A stretch of 64,000 bases of DNA, from contig JAPTJF010000054.1 of NCBI GenBank assembly GCA_029339195.1, forward strand, positions 124,001 to 188,000, written 5' to 3'. This document shows positions 1 through 9,519 of this stretch, piece by piece. The notes under the pieces are model-generated. The model did not search any database, was not told where the DNA came from, and worked only from the letters and a program-made list of their open reading frames with translations. A program made the position numbers and the translations under genes. Numbering within the stretch: the stretch's first letter is position 1; the number at the start of each line of letters is the position of its first letter. Source of the DNA: Micractinium sp. NFX-FRZ. Taxonomy: Eukaryota > Chlorophyta > Trebouxiophyceae > Chlorellales > Chlorellaceae.

Positions 1-263
1 CAGCGCCGGGGGCGCCCTTGTCTGCACGTGTGTCAGCGTGCAGGCTAAAGGCTGTGGCAGGGTGGCGCCGGTGGACTGTTTTGTCACGCCAGCATGCCAT
101 GTCGGCATGCCCACCCCTGCGAACCGCGTGCATGGCGGCTGTCCCGCCCACCACCAACCAAGTCACAGCAACCAGCGAGCAACCCCAATCCACCCCACTG
201 ACCCACCCACCTTTGCGTCCCACCTTTTCCTCGCCCCCCACCCCTCTTCCCCCCCGCCTGCAG

Positions 264-1631
264 GTGTATGCAGAGCTGCGCCGCGAGAGCAGCGTGACCC
301 ACGGCATGCCCATTGCTGTGCGCCACCTGGAGTCGATGATCCGCATGAGCGAGGCGCGGGCGGCCATGCACCTGCGCGAGTACGTCAGCGACGACGACAT
401 TGACTGCGCCATCAGGTGGGTAGCAGTAGTGACCATGGCTCTGGAGTACTTGCATGATAAGTATTGGCGTCCTTTTGGCTCGTTTCTCAGGCGGCCACGG
501 ACCATGCATGTTTGACAAGGTGGCGCGATCAGGTGTGCAGTGATCACGGGGGATTCTCGGGGAGTGCCCGCAGGAAAAATGCTGTGTGCCGTGCGGCCAC
601 ACCACACACTCTACCTCCACGCCAGCAGCAGCTGCTCCCGCCCAAAACCCAACACCTTGTGCTCACCCCCTCCCCCGCCCCGCAGGATCATGCTGGAGAG
701 CTTTGTGGCCACCCAGAAGCTGAGCGTGCAGAAGGCGCTGCGCAAGAAGTTCCGGCGCTACCTGTCGGCCAAGGCCGACTTCAACGGCCTGGTGAGCCTG
801 GTTGGGGGGTCTGTTAAGGAGGGATTTGTGTTATTGTAGGTGTTAGGTGCCCTGGCGGACGGGTGAGCCAGCTTAGTGCGCACTGATCATGTAACAGGAG
901 AGTGCTGTTGTTGGTGGGAGGGAGGCAGGTGGCAGGAGCCGCCGCGGCAGACTTCAAGGGGCTTCAACAAGCTGCACTGTTGGGAGCTCCCTCTCCCAGG
1001 GGAGCCTTCATGGGATACGCCCGCTCGTCACCCTCCCAACTATGCCCCTTCCCCACTCCGCTGCAGGTGCTGCTGAAGCTGGGAGATTGCCTGCTGGTCC
1101 TCACCTGCCGCTGTCTCCACTTGCGTTCTTTCCTCCCACCCACTCATCCCCCTCCCCAACTGTACCCCTTCCTCGTATCCTCCATTGCAGGTGCTGCTGA
1201 AGCTGCAGGAGTGCCTGCGGGACGCGCGGCGGGTGGAGTCCATCACGGGCCAGGTGGAGGACCGGGACAACTACGCCGTGCCCGTGCGGTGAGTGGCTGG
1301 GAGCACAGCGCAGCACAGCATGCACAGCGTGCACAGCACGAGGCAGCGGAGCGTAGCAGGGCGCGCGTAGCAGGCTGCACAGCAGCGCAGGGTAGTGAAA
1401 CTAGCAATACACACTGTGCTGCTCCCGACCTGCGGCTGCTCATTGGCTGCTCACCTCCCCGGCTTCCTCCCGTCACGCGCCCTTCCCTTTACGATGTGCA
1501 GGCAGCTGGAGGAGCGGTGCCGTGACATGGACATTTACGACCTCAAGCCCTTCTTTGAGAGCAAGACGTTCCAGGAGGCAGGCTTCCGGCTGGGCGAGGG
1601 CGCGCAGCAGGTGCTGCTGGCACGCGCGTGA
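264..1631 (+). CDS. MCM2: DNA replication licensing factor MCM2, C-terminal part (5' end outside window)
   Basis: MCM2 is one of six subunits of the nuclear MCM2-7 replicative helicase. Only the C-terminal 161 residues are here, in four exons: 264-415, 686-791, 1191-1288 and 1502-1631 (TGA at 1629-1631). Phases agree at each junction and the total is 486 nt. The first exon encodes VYAELRRESS, then PIAVRHLESMIRMSEARA and MHLREYV, the segment that follows the AAA+ core in MCM2. Exon 2 carries ESFVATQKLSVQKALRKKF, which separates MCM2 from the other MCM paralogs. The last two exons form the C-terminal small domain. The Walker A/B motifs and zinc finger lie upstream of the window. Positions 1-263 read as intron. 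The gene converges on CSN3. Confidence is high on family and good on exon limits. Confidence 0.93.
1032..1221 (+). repeat. Direct duplication of the MCM2 exon-3 acceptor junction
   Basis: The intron before exon 3 contains, at 1032-1097, a diverged copy of 1152-1221. Both have a CCCAACT-TACCCCTT pyrimidine tract, a CAG acceptor, then GTGCTGCTGAAGCTG and a TGCCTGC tail. The period is about 124 bp. Using the upstream CAG (1064-1066) would shift the reading frame at the real exon, so it is probably a decoy. Confidence 0.85.
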
Positions 1632-2416
1632 TGAGCTGGCAGGCAGCACGCCAGCTGGCGGCGGCAGCTCTCGGGTTGCCACCTGGCCAATCTGCGTGCG
1701 ACTTGCGATACGGTGGCCGGCGGCCAGGGGGGGGCCAGGCCCGCAGGGCTTGCAAAAGGCTGGGCCAGAGGTGGCTGCAACACGCCACGCTGCCCCGCCT
1801 TCTTTTCTGCTGCTGCTAGCTGCCAGAACTTGGCGCCAAAATACTTCCCTGACTTTGCACCAACCACCACCACCACAGACAGCCTATCCCCGACATCCCC
1901 TGCTTCTTTCTATTTGCTGCTACAAATTGTGTTACGTTGCGCGCTGAGATGCGCCGCCCCTTTGACGGTTGGGGAAGGCGGCCACGCCACTTGCCCGGCC
2001 TCCCCCTGCCTTGACCAAAGTCGTGTAACAACAGCACTGACTGACCCTGCGACATGGGGACCCCTTTTTGACACACATTCCAGCACCTGGGAAGTTACCA
2101 AGCCTAGGAAGAGTGTGGTGGCCGCCCACAAAACGTGGCGAGGCGGCCGGTGTCAGCAACAACCGATGGCGACAGTGTTGCATGTTGGTACATCACATCT
2201 ACGTGCCTGCTGTACAGCGGAACTGCCTGGCAGCTCCCGAGGGGGGCCGGCAGCCACTGGCTACGAACTTAACGGCTGGCACCGCACGCCTGCTCTCGTG
2301 GCGTTGCCACAGCAGCCAAACAGGGCGCCCCGCCTGGCGTGCCGCCCGCCTGGTGTGCCGCCCGCCCGCCCGGGAGCTTCGCAGCTCCTCCCTCCCTCCC
2401 TCCTCCCGCCTTGGCT
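1632..2416. other. Convergent 3' intergenic region, MCM2 / CSN3
   Basis: No gene is seen. The stretch holds the two 3' untranslated regions. TGTAA at 2024-2028, the poly(A) signal typical of green algae, lies about 395 bp after the MCM2 stop and could end that transcript. Confidence 0.6.
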
Positions 2417-5400
2417 TCACTTGAACGCCTCTGCCGCCTCTGCCGCCGCCGCCCCTTGGGAGTCGGCATCCGCCTTGGCCCGCTGGCTCTTGAGCTCCGT
2501 CTTGGTCAGGTAGGCCCTGCAGGGGGCAGCAGCAAAGACAAGTCTTCATATCAATTTGCAGACACTGAGTGTGTCATATAAACGAAGGTCTGTCTCGGCC
2601 CGCTGGCTCTTGAGCTCCGTCTTGGTGCGGTAGGCCTTGCAGGGGGGAGCAGCAGGGGCAGTTGACCGACTGTGGGCCACAACAAACTGTAGTCCTGCTC
2701 AAGGCCATGCAGGGCAAGTGACCCGGGGTCATGCGCTGTGGTTGGCACTCAAAAAAAGACGCCACAACGTCGCACGCCTGCAGCCTGCCCGCCCGCTGGG
2801 TGGAAGGACATTGAGAGGAACGGAAAAGGAGGCGTGACATACAGCTGTTCCCCAGCTCACCTGCCTGCGCGCACCAGCATGTGAGAACAGCTGCAGCTTG
2901 GCCGCCAGCTCAATACATCAACAGTCACTGAAGAAGAAACACAAGGAGACGCGGCATTCAGCTGTTCCCCGGCTCACCTGTCTGCTGAAATGACCATGAC
3001 GAATGCCTGCAGCTTGGCCGCCAGGTCAACTCAACACATGTAAGAATAAAATGACAGAAAGAAGGAAACACAGCATGCATCCCGGCTCACCTGTCTGCGG
3101 ACACCAGCATGTCGAACGCCTGCAGCTTGGCCGCCAGCCGGATGGAGCGCCCAATCAGGGAATCCAGCGCCGCAGTGGTGGCCTCTGCGGGAGCGGAGTG
3201 AGGGTGGTCCGGGGGGACAAATCAGAGAGAAATCATTAGTAATGCATGCAACATCCCGAACCGGCCACCCGGCGCAACACTGCCAGGCGGGAGGCAAGGG
3301 GCAGAGGTTGGAGGGGCGGCGGGGCAGGTGGTGGAAGCGTGCGGCGGGCCAGGGAGCAGGTTCTGCCGCACAGCACCACCAATCCACTGCACACCCCCAC
3401 ACCATCACCAGGCACACTAGTCAAACTTATGCCGAGTCCAAGCCTACATGTATGAATGGTTCACATCAATAGTAACCATTCTTTACATGAATAGTGACCA
3501 TGCTCTCACCCGAGTGGTAGCTCTCTTCATCCTCCAGGAAGAGCACCATCCCGTCCCGCTCGCTGCGGGCAGGGCACACCAGGAGTTGGGGGCGGGTTGT
3601 AGGTGGGGGTGTGGGGGGCGGGCGGGCAGTCAGCTAGCGGGGCGGCGTTGAGGGCCCCCCGCAGCGCTGCATCACGCCTGCCTGGCCTGCACCACAGCGC
3701 GCCTTGGCAACAGCGGGCTCGCAGTCGCACTGCCCCCACCCCTCCACACGCACACGCTCTGCAGCAAACGCACAGAGGCAGCACTTGCAGCACCCAGGCT
3801 CAGCCGCATCAAAGCAATCATCAAAGGCAGCATCACCTAGGCTATATAGATTCAGCAACCTAGCTTGCTGTCCACTTGGTGTCCACAGTCACTCAGCCGC
3901 CCCACGCATCCAGTGCATGCACATACTCCCCAGCGGCAAGCCAACTCGCGCGCAGCGCTGCCGGCTGTGCAACACAGCGTGTAAATCAACTTGTGTCACG
4001 CAGCGGCTCCCCACCTGATGCGCGCCGACACCTCCCCCGCGTCAATCATGCGCAGCACCGCCAGCTCAGCCTCCTGAGGGCTGCCCAGCCCCGCCTGCTG
4101 CGCAATGTCCGACAGGCTGCAGGGCGGGGGCGCAAGGGCGGGCGGGCACGCACCGGAGAAAGAGGAGGATCAGTACAACGTTAGCAGATATGTTTGGGTG
4201 TTTGAAATCTGTACATAAAACCTGTTTGAAATCTGTACATCAAATCTGTAGATGCCGTCGCAGGTGTTCGCAATCTATGAGCTCTGCAGTAAGGAGGTGG
4301 CTGCCTGCCTCCCGCCCCGCCCGAGCAGCCCCACCTGAGCGTGAGGTACGTCTGCGTCAGCTTCAGGATCTGCCGCTTGGCCTGCCCCTCAATCGCCAGC
4401 CGCACCAGCCCAACGTTGCCGTCCTGCGCGTGGGCACAGTGCGGGACAGAGCCAAGGAGAGCAAGTGCAGGTCAGCACAGCACAGCACAGCCGTGCCAGG
4501 GGTTGGGCGCAAACTCAGCACCGCTGCTGCGCGCTCACGCATGCGCCAGCACGCCTGCGTGCCTGCCGCATCCCCACACTGCGCCCCACACTCCTGCCAA
4601 GGCGCCCCACCCAACCCCACATCGCCCTCTGCACGGGGCCCTACATGCATGCACCACCTTTAGACCCTTCACTCCTGCACATTCCCTACACGTCACCACC
4701 TGAGATTTGAATTTGCCGTCACTGTACAGGCCACACCACCTGAATCCCTCACTCCCACCTGCTCAAACTCCTGCTGCTTGCTGTGCGCAAAAGTCGCCAG
4801 CTCAGCGGCGCTCTTGTCCTGCCCAACCAGCTTGACCAGCTCCGACACAGCGCCGCACTCCGCCTTGGCGGCACGCCTGCAAGGGAGGGGAGCAATGCTT
4901 GTTCAGCGACCGGCTTTAGCAATTTTTATGCCACGCACTATCAAACCAGGCTTGGCCACAGTGTTGGTGGCATGCCTGAACGGAGGAGGCGGGCGGGCGC
5001 GTGGGCGGGTTTGCTGGGCGGCCTGGGAGCGTGGCATCCCGCAGGTGCACGCAATGTCCCCTTGTCCAGATTAAATCGCCAGGGGACCGTTCTTGCGGCC
5101 CAGCATGCCACGCAACTGCGGGCAGCCAGCTGGCAGCACTGGGCAGGGCCCGCTGCCCTCCCCGCCAGCACCCCCCACCCTGCGTGCCCCTCGCCCCTCC
5201 CACGCCTGCCCGTCCCCACTCACGAGACCAGCGGCGCGGTGTGCTTGGGCAGCGGCGGCACCGCCCCCGCGTGGATGAGGGAGACAAGCATGAACTTCTT
5301 GAGGCAGGCCACTGTGATGGCATTGAGCACCATGGTGGGCGCTGTGAGCGCTGTCATGAGGAGCTCGAGCGCGCGCGCATAGCGCCGCCTGCAGAGGCAG

Positions 5401-7175
5401 AGGGGGCGGGGGTGTGGCGGGGTTTAGTGTTACGGGCGGTGCAGGCGGGGGCGAGGGGGCGGCAGGGCGGGAGGCTGCGCACGGGTGCGGGTCCAAGAGG
5501 AAGCCTGGAGACACATGGGCAAACCACGCACGCCTCCAGGACGCCTGCTCTGCCGGGACATGCACATGCATGCCACAGTCCGTGCCCATTCCCAGCCGCC
5601 TCCCTCCTCCCCATCTCTTCCTCGTCGATCTTGAAAGAAACAAAACAAACGAAAACCACCCCAGGCACCTGCCAATCTCCAGCAGGCCGCCGTAGTAGCA
5701 GTACAGCAGGACATCTGTGGAGGTGCAGGCGGTCTTGGAGGGGTCCACGCTGTAGATGTCGGCATCCAGAGCAGGGCCCGCGCCGCTGTAGCACTTGGAG
5801 AGCAGGCAGCTGCAGGTGGCGCGGAGGTGGGATGGGCAGTGTGATGTGTCACCCATTGGCCTCCCCTGCTGATGTGAGCAGCAGCCGCGGCCCGTGCGGT
5901 GAGCGGTGGGGCATGGTGGGCAGCCGAAGGCCCCGCAAGTGAAGCGGTGACAGCGCAGGGGTGCCAGCCCAGAGAAGTCAACAGGCCGCACACTCCATGC
6001 CCCTGCCCTCCCCTGTCCACTTTACAACCAACAGGACAGACTGCCCACCGATAGGCAGGGGCGAAAAAACCTGCCCACTAGCCCGCCTGCCGTGAACCCC
6101 CTCCTCCCTTGCCTCCTAACTAACTCACAGCTGAAAGAGGTCGGCATGGATGGGGGACAGGTGGTCCGTGGAGGGGCACAGTTTGGCCACGGCGGCGCGC
6201 AGCGCCAGCACGCCGCGCTTGGGCTGCGCTAGCGCCAGGCAGTGCGCCTTCACCGCGCGGCACAGCGACACGACTGCAGCGGTAGGCGGGGGGGTGGAGA
6301 TATACAAAGTGTTTCAGGTAAGAGCGAATGCTTCACCTGCTGCTTGCTTGCAAGCTGAACGTTGTCGATCTCGCGTATCAGCGGTAAGGGAGGGCCAGGC
6401 ATGGGACGAGGCTGGCAGTAAGGCTGAACTTCAGCTCAATTCCCTCTGCGACGCAGCTAAAAAACAAGCGAAGCACAGCACAGCGGAATGCAGCGGCAGC
6501 AGCCGTAAGCAGCCAACCAGTGCACGGTATTAAAGCCTGCCTGCAGGCCTGTGGCAGCCCTGCCCACGGGAGCAACAAAGCATACCAACCCGGACGCCCC
6601 ACACCCACACTCCACAAGTATTCACAGCCCTACATGCACTCACACTTTTCGGGTGCCATGCGCACTTGGCGCTCGGTGCAGGCGGGCAGGAAGCGGCAGG
6701 CGGCCTCCAGAAAGTCGCGGTCCCCCTGCTGCGCATTGATGGTGCGGGCCCTGGCCTCACTGTACGGCAGAGGGGCGGGGAGAGCAGACGAATAAGCAGC
6801 ACCCCGTGAGCAGGCAGTTGGGCAGGCGGGAAACGGGTTGGCGGCAAGGAGGCGAGGGAGGCGGGCGGGCGGGGCTGCCGATGGCAGCAGTGGTGCACTT
6901 CACAAACATGGCAGGCTCAGCAGCGGGCGCGCAGCAAGCATTGGATGCGGCATGTCAGGCCATTCTACGATCAGGGCTCGCACTCACAGCAGGTACAGGC
7001 AGCCCAGGGAGTGGGCGGTGGCGTCCAGGTTGGCCACCGCCGTCAGGAGGCCGCCCGCGCTCTGGCGCATCACATTGTCCTGCGCGCTAGACTTCAGCTG
7101 GCCTTGCAGCCCCGCCAGGTCCGCCTCTCCTGACAGCGCGGTGATCTGCGCCACCAGAGCCTCCAGGCTGCCCAT
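2417..7175 (-). CDS. CSN3: COP9 signalosome complex subunit 3 (CSN3)
   Basis: CSN3 is a PCI-domain subunit of the COP9 signalosome, which removes NEDD8 from cullin-RING ubiquitin ligases. Eleven exons on the minus strand: 6988-7175, 6644-6759, 6129-6273, 5669-5809, 5224-5388, 4759-4876, 4335-4423, 4015-4116, 3510-3562, 3091-3184 and 2417-2516. They give 436 aa (human CSN3 is 423 aa) with consistent phase throughout. Recognisable segments are HADLFQLCLLSKCY (near residue 150), LLYCYYGGLLEIGR, and the PCI winged-helix part TYLTLSLSDIAQQ followed by SPQEAELAVLRMIDAGEV and RDGMVLFLEDEESY. The ATG at 7175 begins MGSLEALVAQITALSG, like other CSN3 N-termini. The start is 357 bp from divergent RPS28. 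The last two junctions are unusual because degenerate copies of them lie in the neighbouring introns. Confidence 0.92.
2470..2653 (-). repeat. Duplicate of the last CSN3 exon inside the preceding intron
   Basis: Sequence 2590-2653 is a near copy of 2470-2533, the 5' part of the terminal exon plus its acceptor, 120 bp away. The copy still encodes TKTELKSQRA on the minus strand. Its acceptor reads CAAG instead of CAG and does not keep the phase, so it looks inactive. Confidence 0.85.
2838..3140 (-). repeat. Three-copy tandem array of the CSN3 exon-10 donor junction
   Basis: Units at about 2838-2912, 2955-3023 and 3071-3140 (period about 115 bp) share GCTCACCTG (the donor on the minus strand) and CTGCAGCTTGGCCGCCAG, which is exon 10 coding sequence. 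Only the rightmost unit encodes an intact exon end. The other two carry indels. Confidence 0.85.
4200..4250. repeat. Short AT-rich direct repeat in a CSN3 intron
   Basis: GTTTGAAATCTGTACAT occurs at 4200-4216 and again at 4224-4240, followed by a shortened third copy (CAAATCTGTAGA). It sits inside the intron between exons 7 and 8 and is unusually AT-rich for this window. Confidence 0.8.
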
Positions 7176-7532
7176 GTGTGTCGGTGATCGGGAGTGGCTG
7201 GCGGAGGCGAGTGTTGATGGCTGGGATGATTTGGTGGCAGCGATCGCAGCCCCCGGATGCAGGTCCAGACGTGCAGGCGGCGATCGGCAGGGCACTAAGA
7301 CGAAAACTCGTTGAAGCGGGTTGTATGCTTTATAAGATGCGCCGTGCAATGGACGGCTCTAAAATCACCCGGAATCGGTCAGAAGCTGCCCGCGACGAGA
7401 GGGCCGGGCCACAGCATGTGCAGCACGCCTGCGCTCCCGGGTCCCCGTCGAATAAAGGCGTGGGGCGCGCCTGGAGTCGCCCTCTGAACGTGCCGGCCGG
7501 TCCCTAGTGTGTCCTCGCACGCCCGAGCAGCC
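7176..7532. promoter_or_regulatory. Bidirectional intergenic region, CSN3 / RPS28
   Basis: 357 bp separate the two divergent start codons and must hold both 5' untranslated regions and core promoters. No classical TATA box was identified with confidence. Assignment as a shared promoter is inferred from spacing and orientation. Confidence 0.6.
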
Positions 7533-8637
7533 ATGGTGAGCATGCGCCCTTGCCAGCCACCTGCCGTCGCAGGGGGCGCCGCTGGGTCAGGGGCCCGTGC
7601 ATCCGGCAGAGAGACACCAGCAGGGGCGGCGGGTCGCCCAGAGCCTCTGCGCCATGCACCGCCGTGGCCGCCGCATCACCGTGCGCTGTCCCTGCGCCGC
7701 CCCGCTGCAGGACACCCCCGTGAAGCTGGCCATCGTGATGAAGGTCATGGGCCGCACCGGCAGCCGTGGCCAGGTGCGCGCCAGGAGGCAGCGGCAGGGG
7801 CGGGAGGCGGCAGAGGCGGCGGCGGGGTGCAGGCACCACCGGGCGGCGGCTGCAGCGTGCAGCTGAGGGCAGGCAGCGTCCAGGCTATAGCCTTGGGAAG
7901 GCGAATCGCCCCAACAATGGCTGCCTGCGCCTGCTGGATCATCGTTTCACTGCCTGCAGGTCACCCAGGTGCGCGTCAAGTTCCTGGATGACCAGAACCG
8001 CCTCATCATGCGCAACGTCAAGGGCCCCGTGCGGGAGGGTGAGTGCGCGGGCAGGGCTCCTTTCTGTATGCATATTGAATGGACGAATGTCTGCTTGTGT
8101 GAGTGTGAGTCAGAGGGCAGAGGCATCCCTGCATGTGCTTGTGCTCGCGTGCATGGGACGTAGTGTAGTGCACCGCATGTGATCTACCCTGCACAACACA
8201 GCGTGGAGAGCTGGTGGTGCGATCTCCAGAAGGCTGGGGTACAGCAGCAGCAGAACCACACGGCGTGTGTGTTGCACTGGCGTCCTGGGCAGCCTGCTCG
8301 GCGGCAGCGGCGGGCGGTCACGTCAGATGGTGCCTGCGGCGCAGAGCTGGGGCATGCATTTGCTGGACCTGGCAGCAGCAGGCATATGGAGCGCAGCACA
8401 TGTGCTCATGCGGAGGGCCACGGCTCAGCACAGCGTGGACCGAACAGCCAGCTGGCACCACGTCAGCGCTGCGCGTCAGCCGGCGGCTTCGATGCGATGC
8501 AGGCGTCCCGTGTGGGCTGTCGGGTGCGTGCTGTCTGTCGCTGACGGCGTGCCGTGGCCTGGGATCCAATTTCACTGGCTGCAGGTGACATCCTGACCCT
8601 GCTGGAGTCTGAGCGCGAGGCCCGCCGCCTCCGCTAA
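7533..8637 (+). CDS. RPS28: 40S ribosomal protein S28 (eS28)
   Basis: S28 is a small OB-fold protein at the mRNA exit of the cytosolic 40S subunit. Four exons: 7533-7535 (the ATG alone), 7711-7773, 7960-8038 and 8585-8637 (TAA at 8635-8637). They give 65 aa, the family length. The product begins [19 protein letters not shown] and continues [19 protein letters not shown], then [20 protein letters not shown] and RLR. The C-terminal block is nearly invariant in eukaryotes. The first intron directly follows the initiator ATG (ATG|GTGAGC), so exon 1 adds only Met. Intron 3 is 546 bp, long for so small a gene. A TGTAA at 8879-8883 is the likely poly(A) signal. Confidence 0.96.
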
Positions 8638-8767
8638 GCGCGGCCTGTCAACCTCAGGCCGCGCCGCCCAGGGCCGCAGCCAGCGGCGCCAGCGCCAGCG
8701 ACGGGGCAGGCGGCATCATGCGTCGGCACGGAGCCCCCGGGAGCTGCCGGCCGCTGCCCTGGGCGTC

Positions 8768-8792
8768 AGCAGCAGCAGCAGCAGCAGCAGCA
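8768..8792. repeat. CAG/AGC trinucleotide run in RPS28 3' region
   Basis: About eight uninterrupted CAG-type triplets lie downstream of the RPS28 stop codon, in the presumed 3' untranslated region. Confidence 0.85.
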
Positions 8793-8878
8793 CGGCAGCG
8801 AGGGCGGCGACAGGCGCGCGCAGCGTGCCTGCACCCGCGCCCGCCCCGCGCCTCTTGCTACCCAATTTAATGGGTGTG

Positions 8879-8883
8879 TGTAA
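8879..8883 (+). terminator. Probable poly(A) signal of RPS28
   Basis: TGTAA lies about 242 bp after the RPS28 stop in the context GTGTGTGTAACACG. TGTAA is the usual green-algal polyadenylation signal; its use here is inferred. Confidence 0.6.
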
Positions 8884-9519
8884 CACGCCTTTCCGCTGAG
8901 TAGGGTGCGGCTTCAGAGCTCAGCATGGACCACAGCATGACACATGGTTGGCCCCATGCATGAGCCCTCTGCCAGAGGAAGAACGAGCAGCCATGTTGGC
9001 GCAGCATTGAGCACATCATGAGCTGTGCCTTCACTGCCAGAGGAAGAACGAGCAGCCATGCCCGGGTGCGGCAGCCATGGGGGATCATGCGGGCATGCCG
9101 GGCTGCTGTCTGGGGGTGGCACACTGTTGGTTGGTTGCTGCCGGCAGCCAGGCCCTCTGTGGCCAGACTTGCATGCGCTGCTCCGCTGAAAGGCTGCAGA
9201 GGTGTCGCTGCCACGACACCAGCTAGCAGCTGAGACTGTTGTGGGCTGCGCTGTGGTCAAAGTGTCGGTGCTGGGTGTCACCTTTGGCAGACAGTTACAA
9301 GGGTTGCTTGCTGTCACAGCAGGGGAGCAGCTCCCACAGATCCTCTCTAGGAGGGGAGGTGCCCACACTACTGACAAAATCGTGCCGCAAGGCAGCGTGC
9401 AAGCGGGGTGTGATGCTGATACAGAGGGGCCCCAGGCAGGCAGGTCAAGGTGGGTTGCCACGTGTGCAGGGAGGGAGCCGTTGGCAGGCAGGGGTGCTGC
9501 ACCAGGACAGCTCGCACCC

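Larger units (their letters stand above)
8638..9519. other. Convergent 3' intergenic region, RPS28 / TrpD, with a 27-bp direct repeat
   Basis: No gene is supported. A 27-bp segment beginning CTGCCAGAGGAAGAACGAGC is present at 8969-8995 and again, identically, at 9034-9060. A minus-strand TGTAA (TTACA on the plus strand, 9295-9299) lies 225 bp past the TrpD stop and may end that transcript. Confidence 0.65.

Noticed and set aside
2838..3140. CRISPR-like or transposon-like array
   Set aside because: Units are degenerate, include coding sequence of the neighbouring exon, and lack regular spacers or terminal repeats. They are junction duplications.
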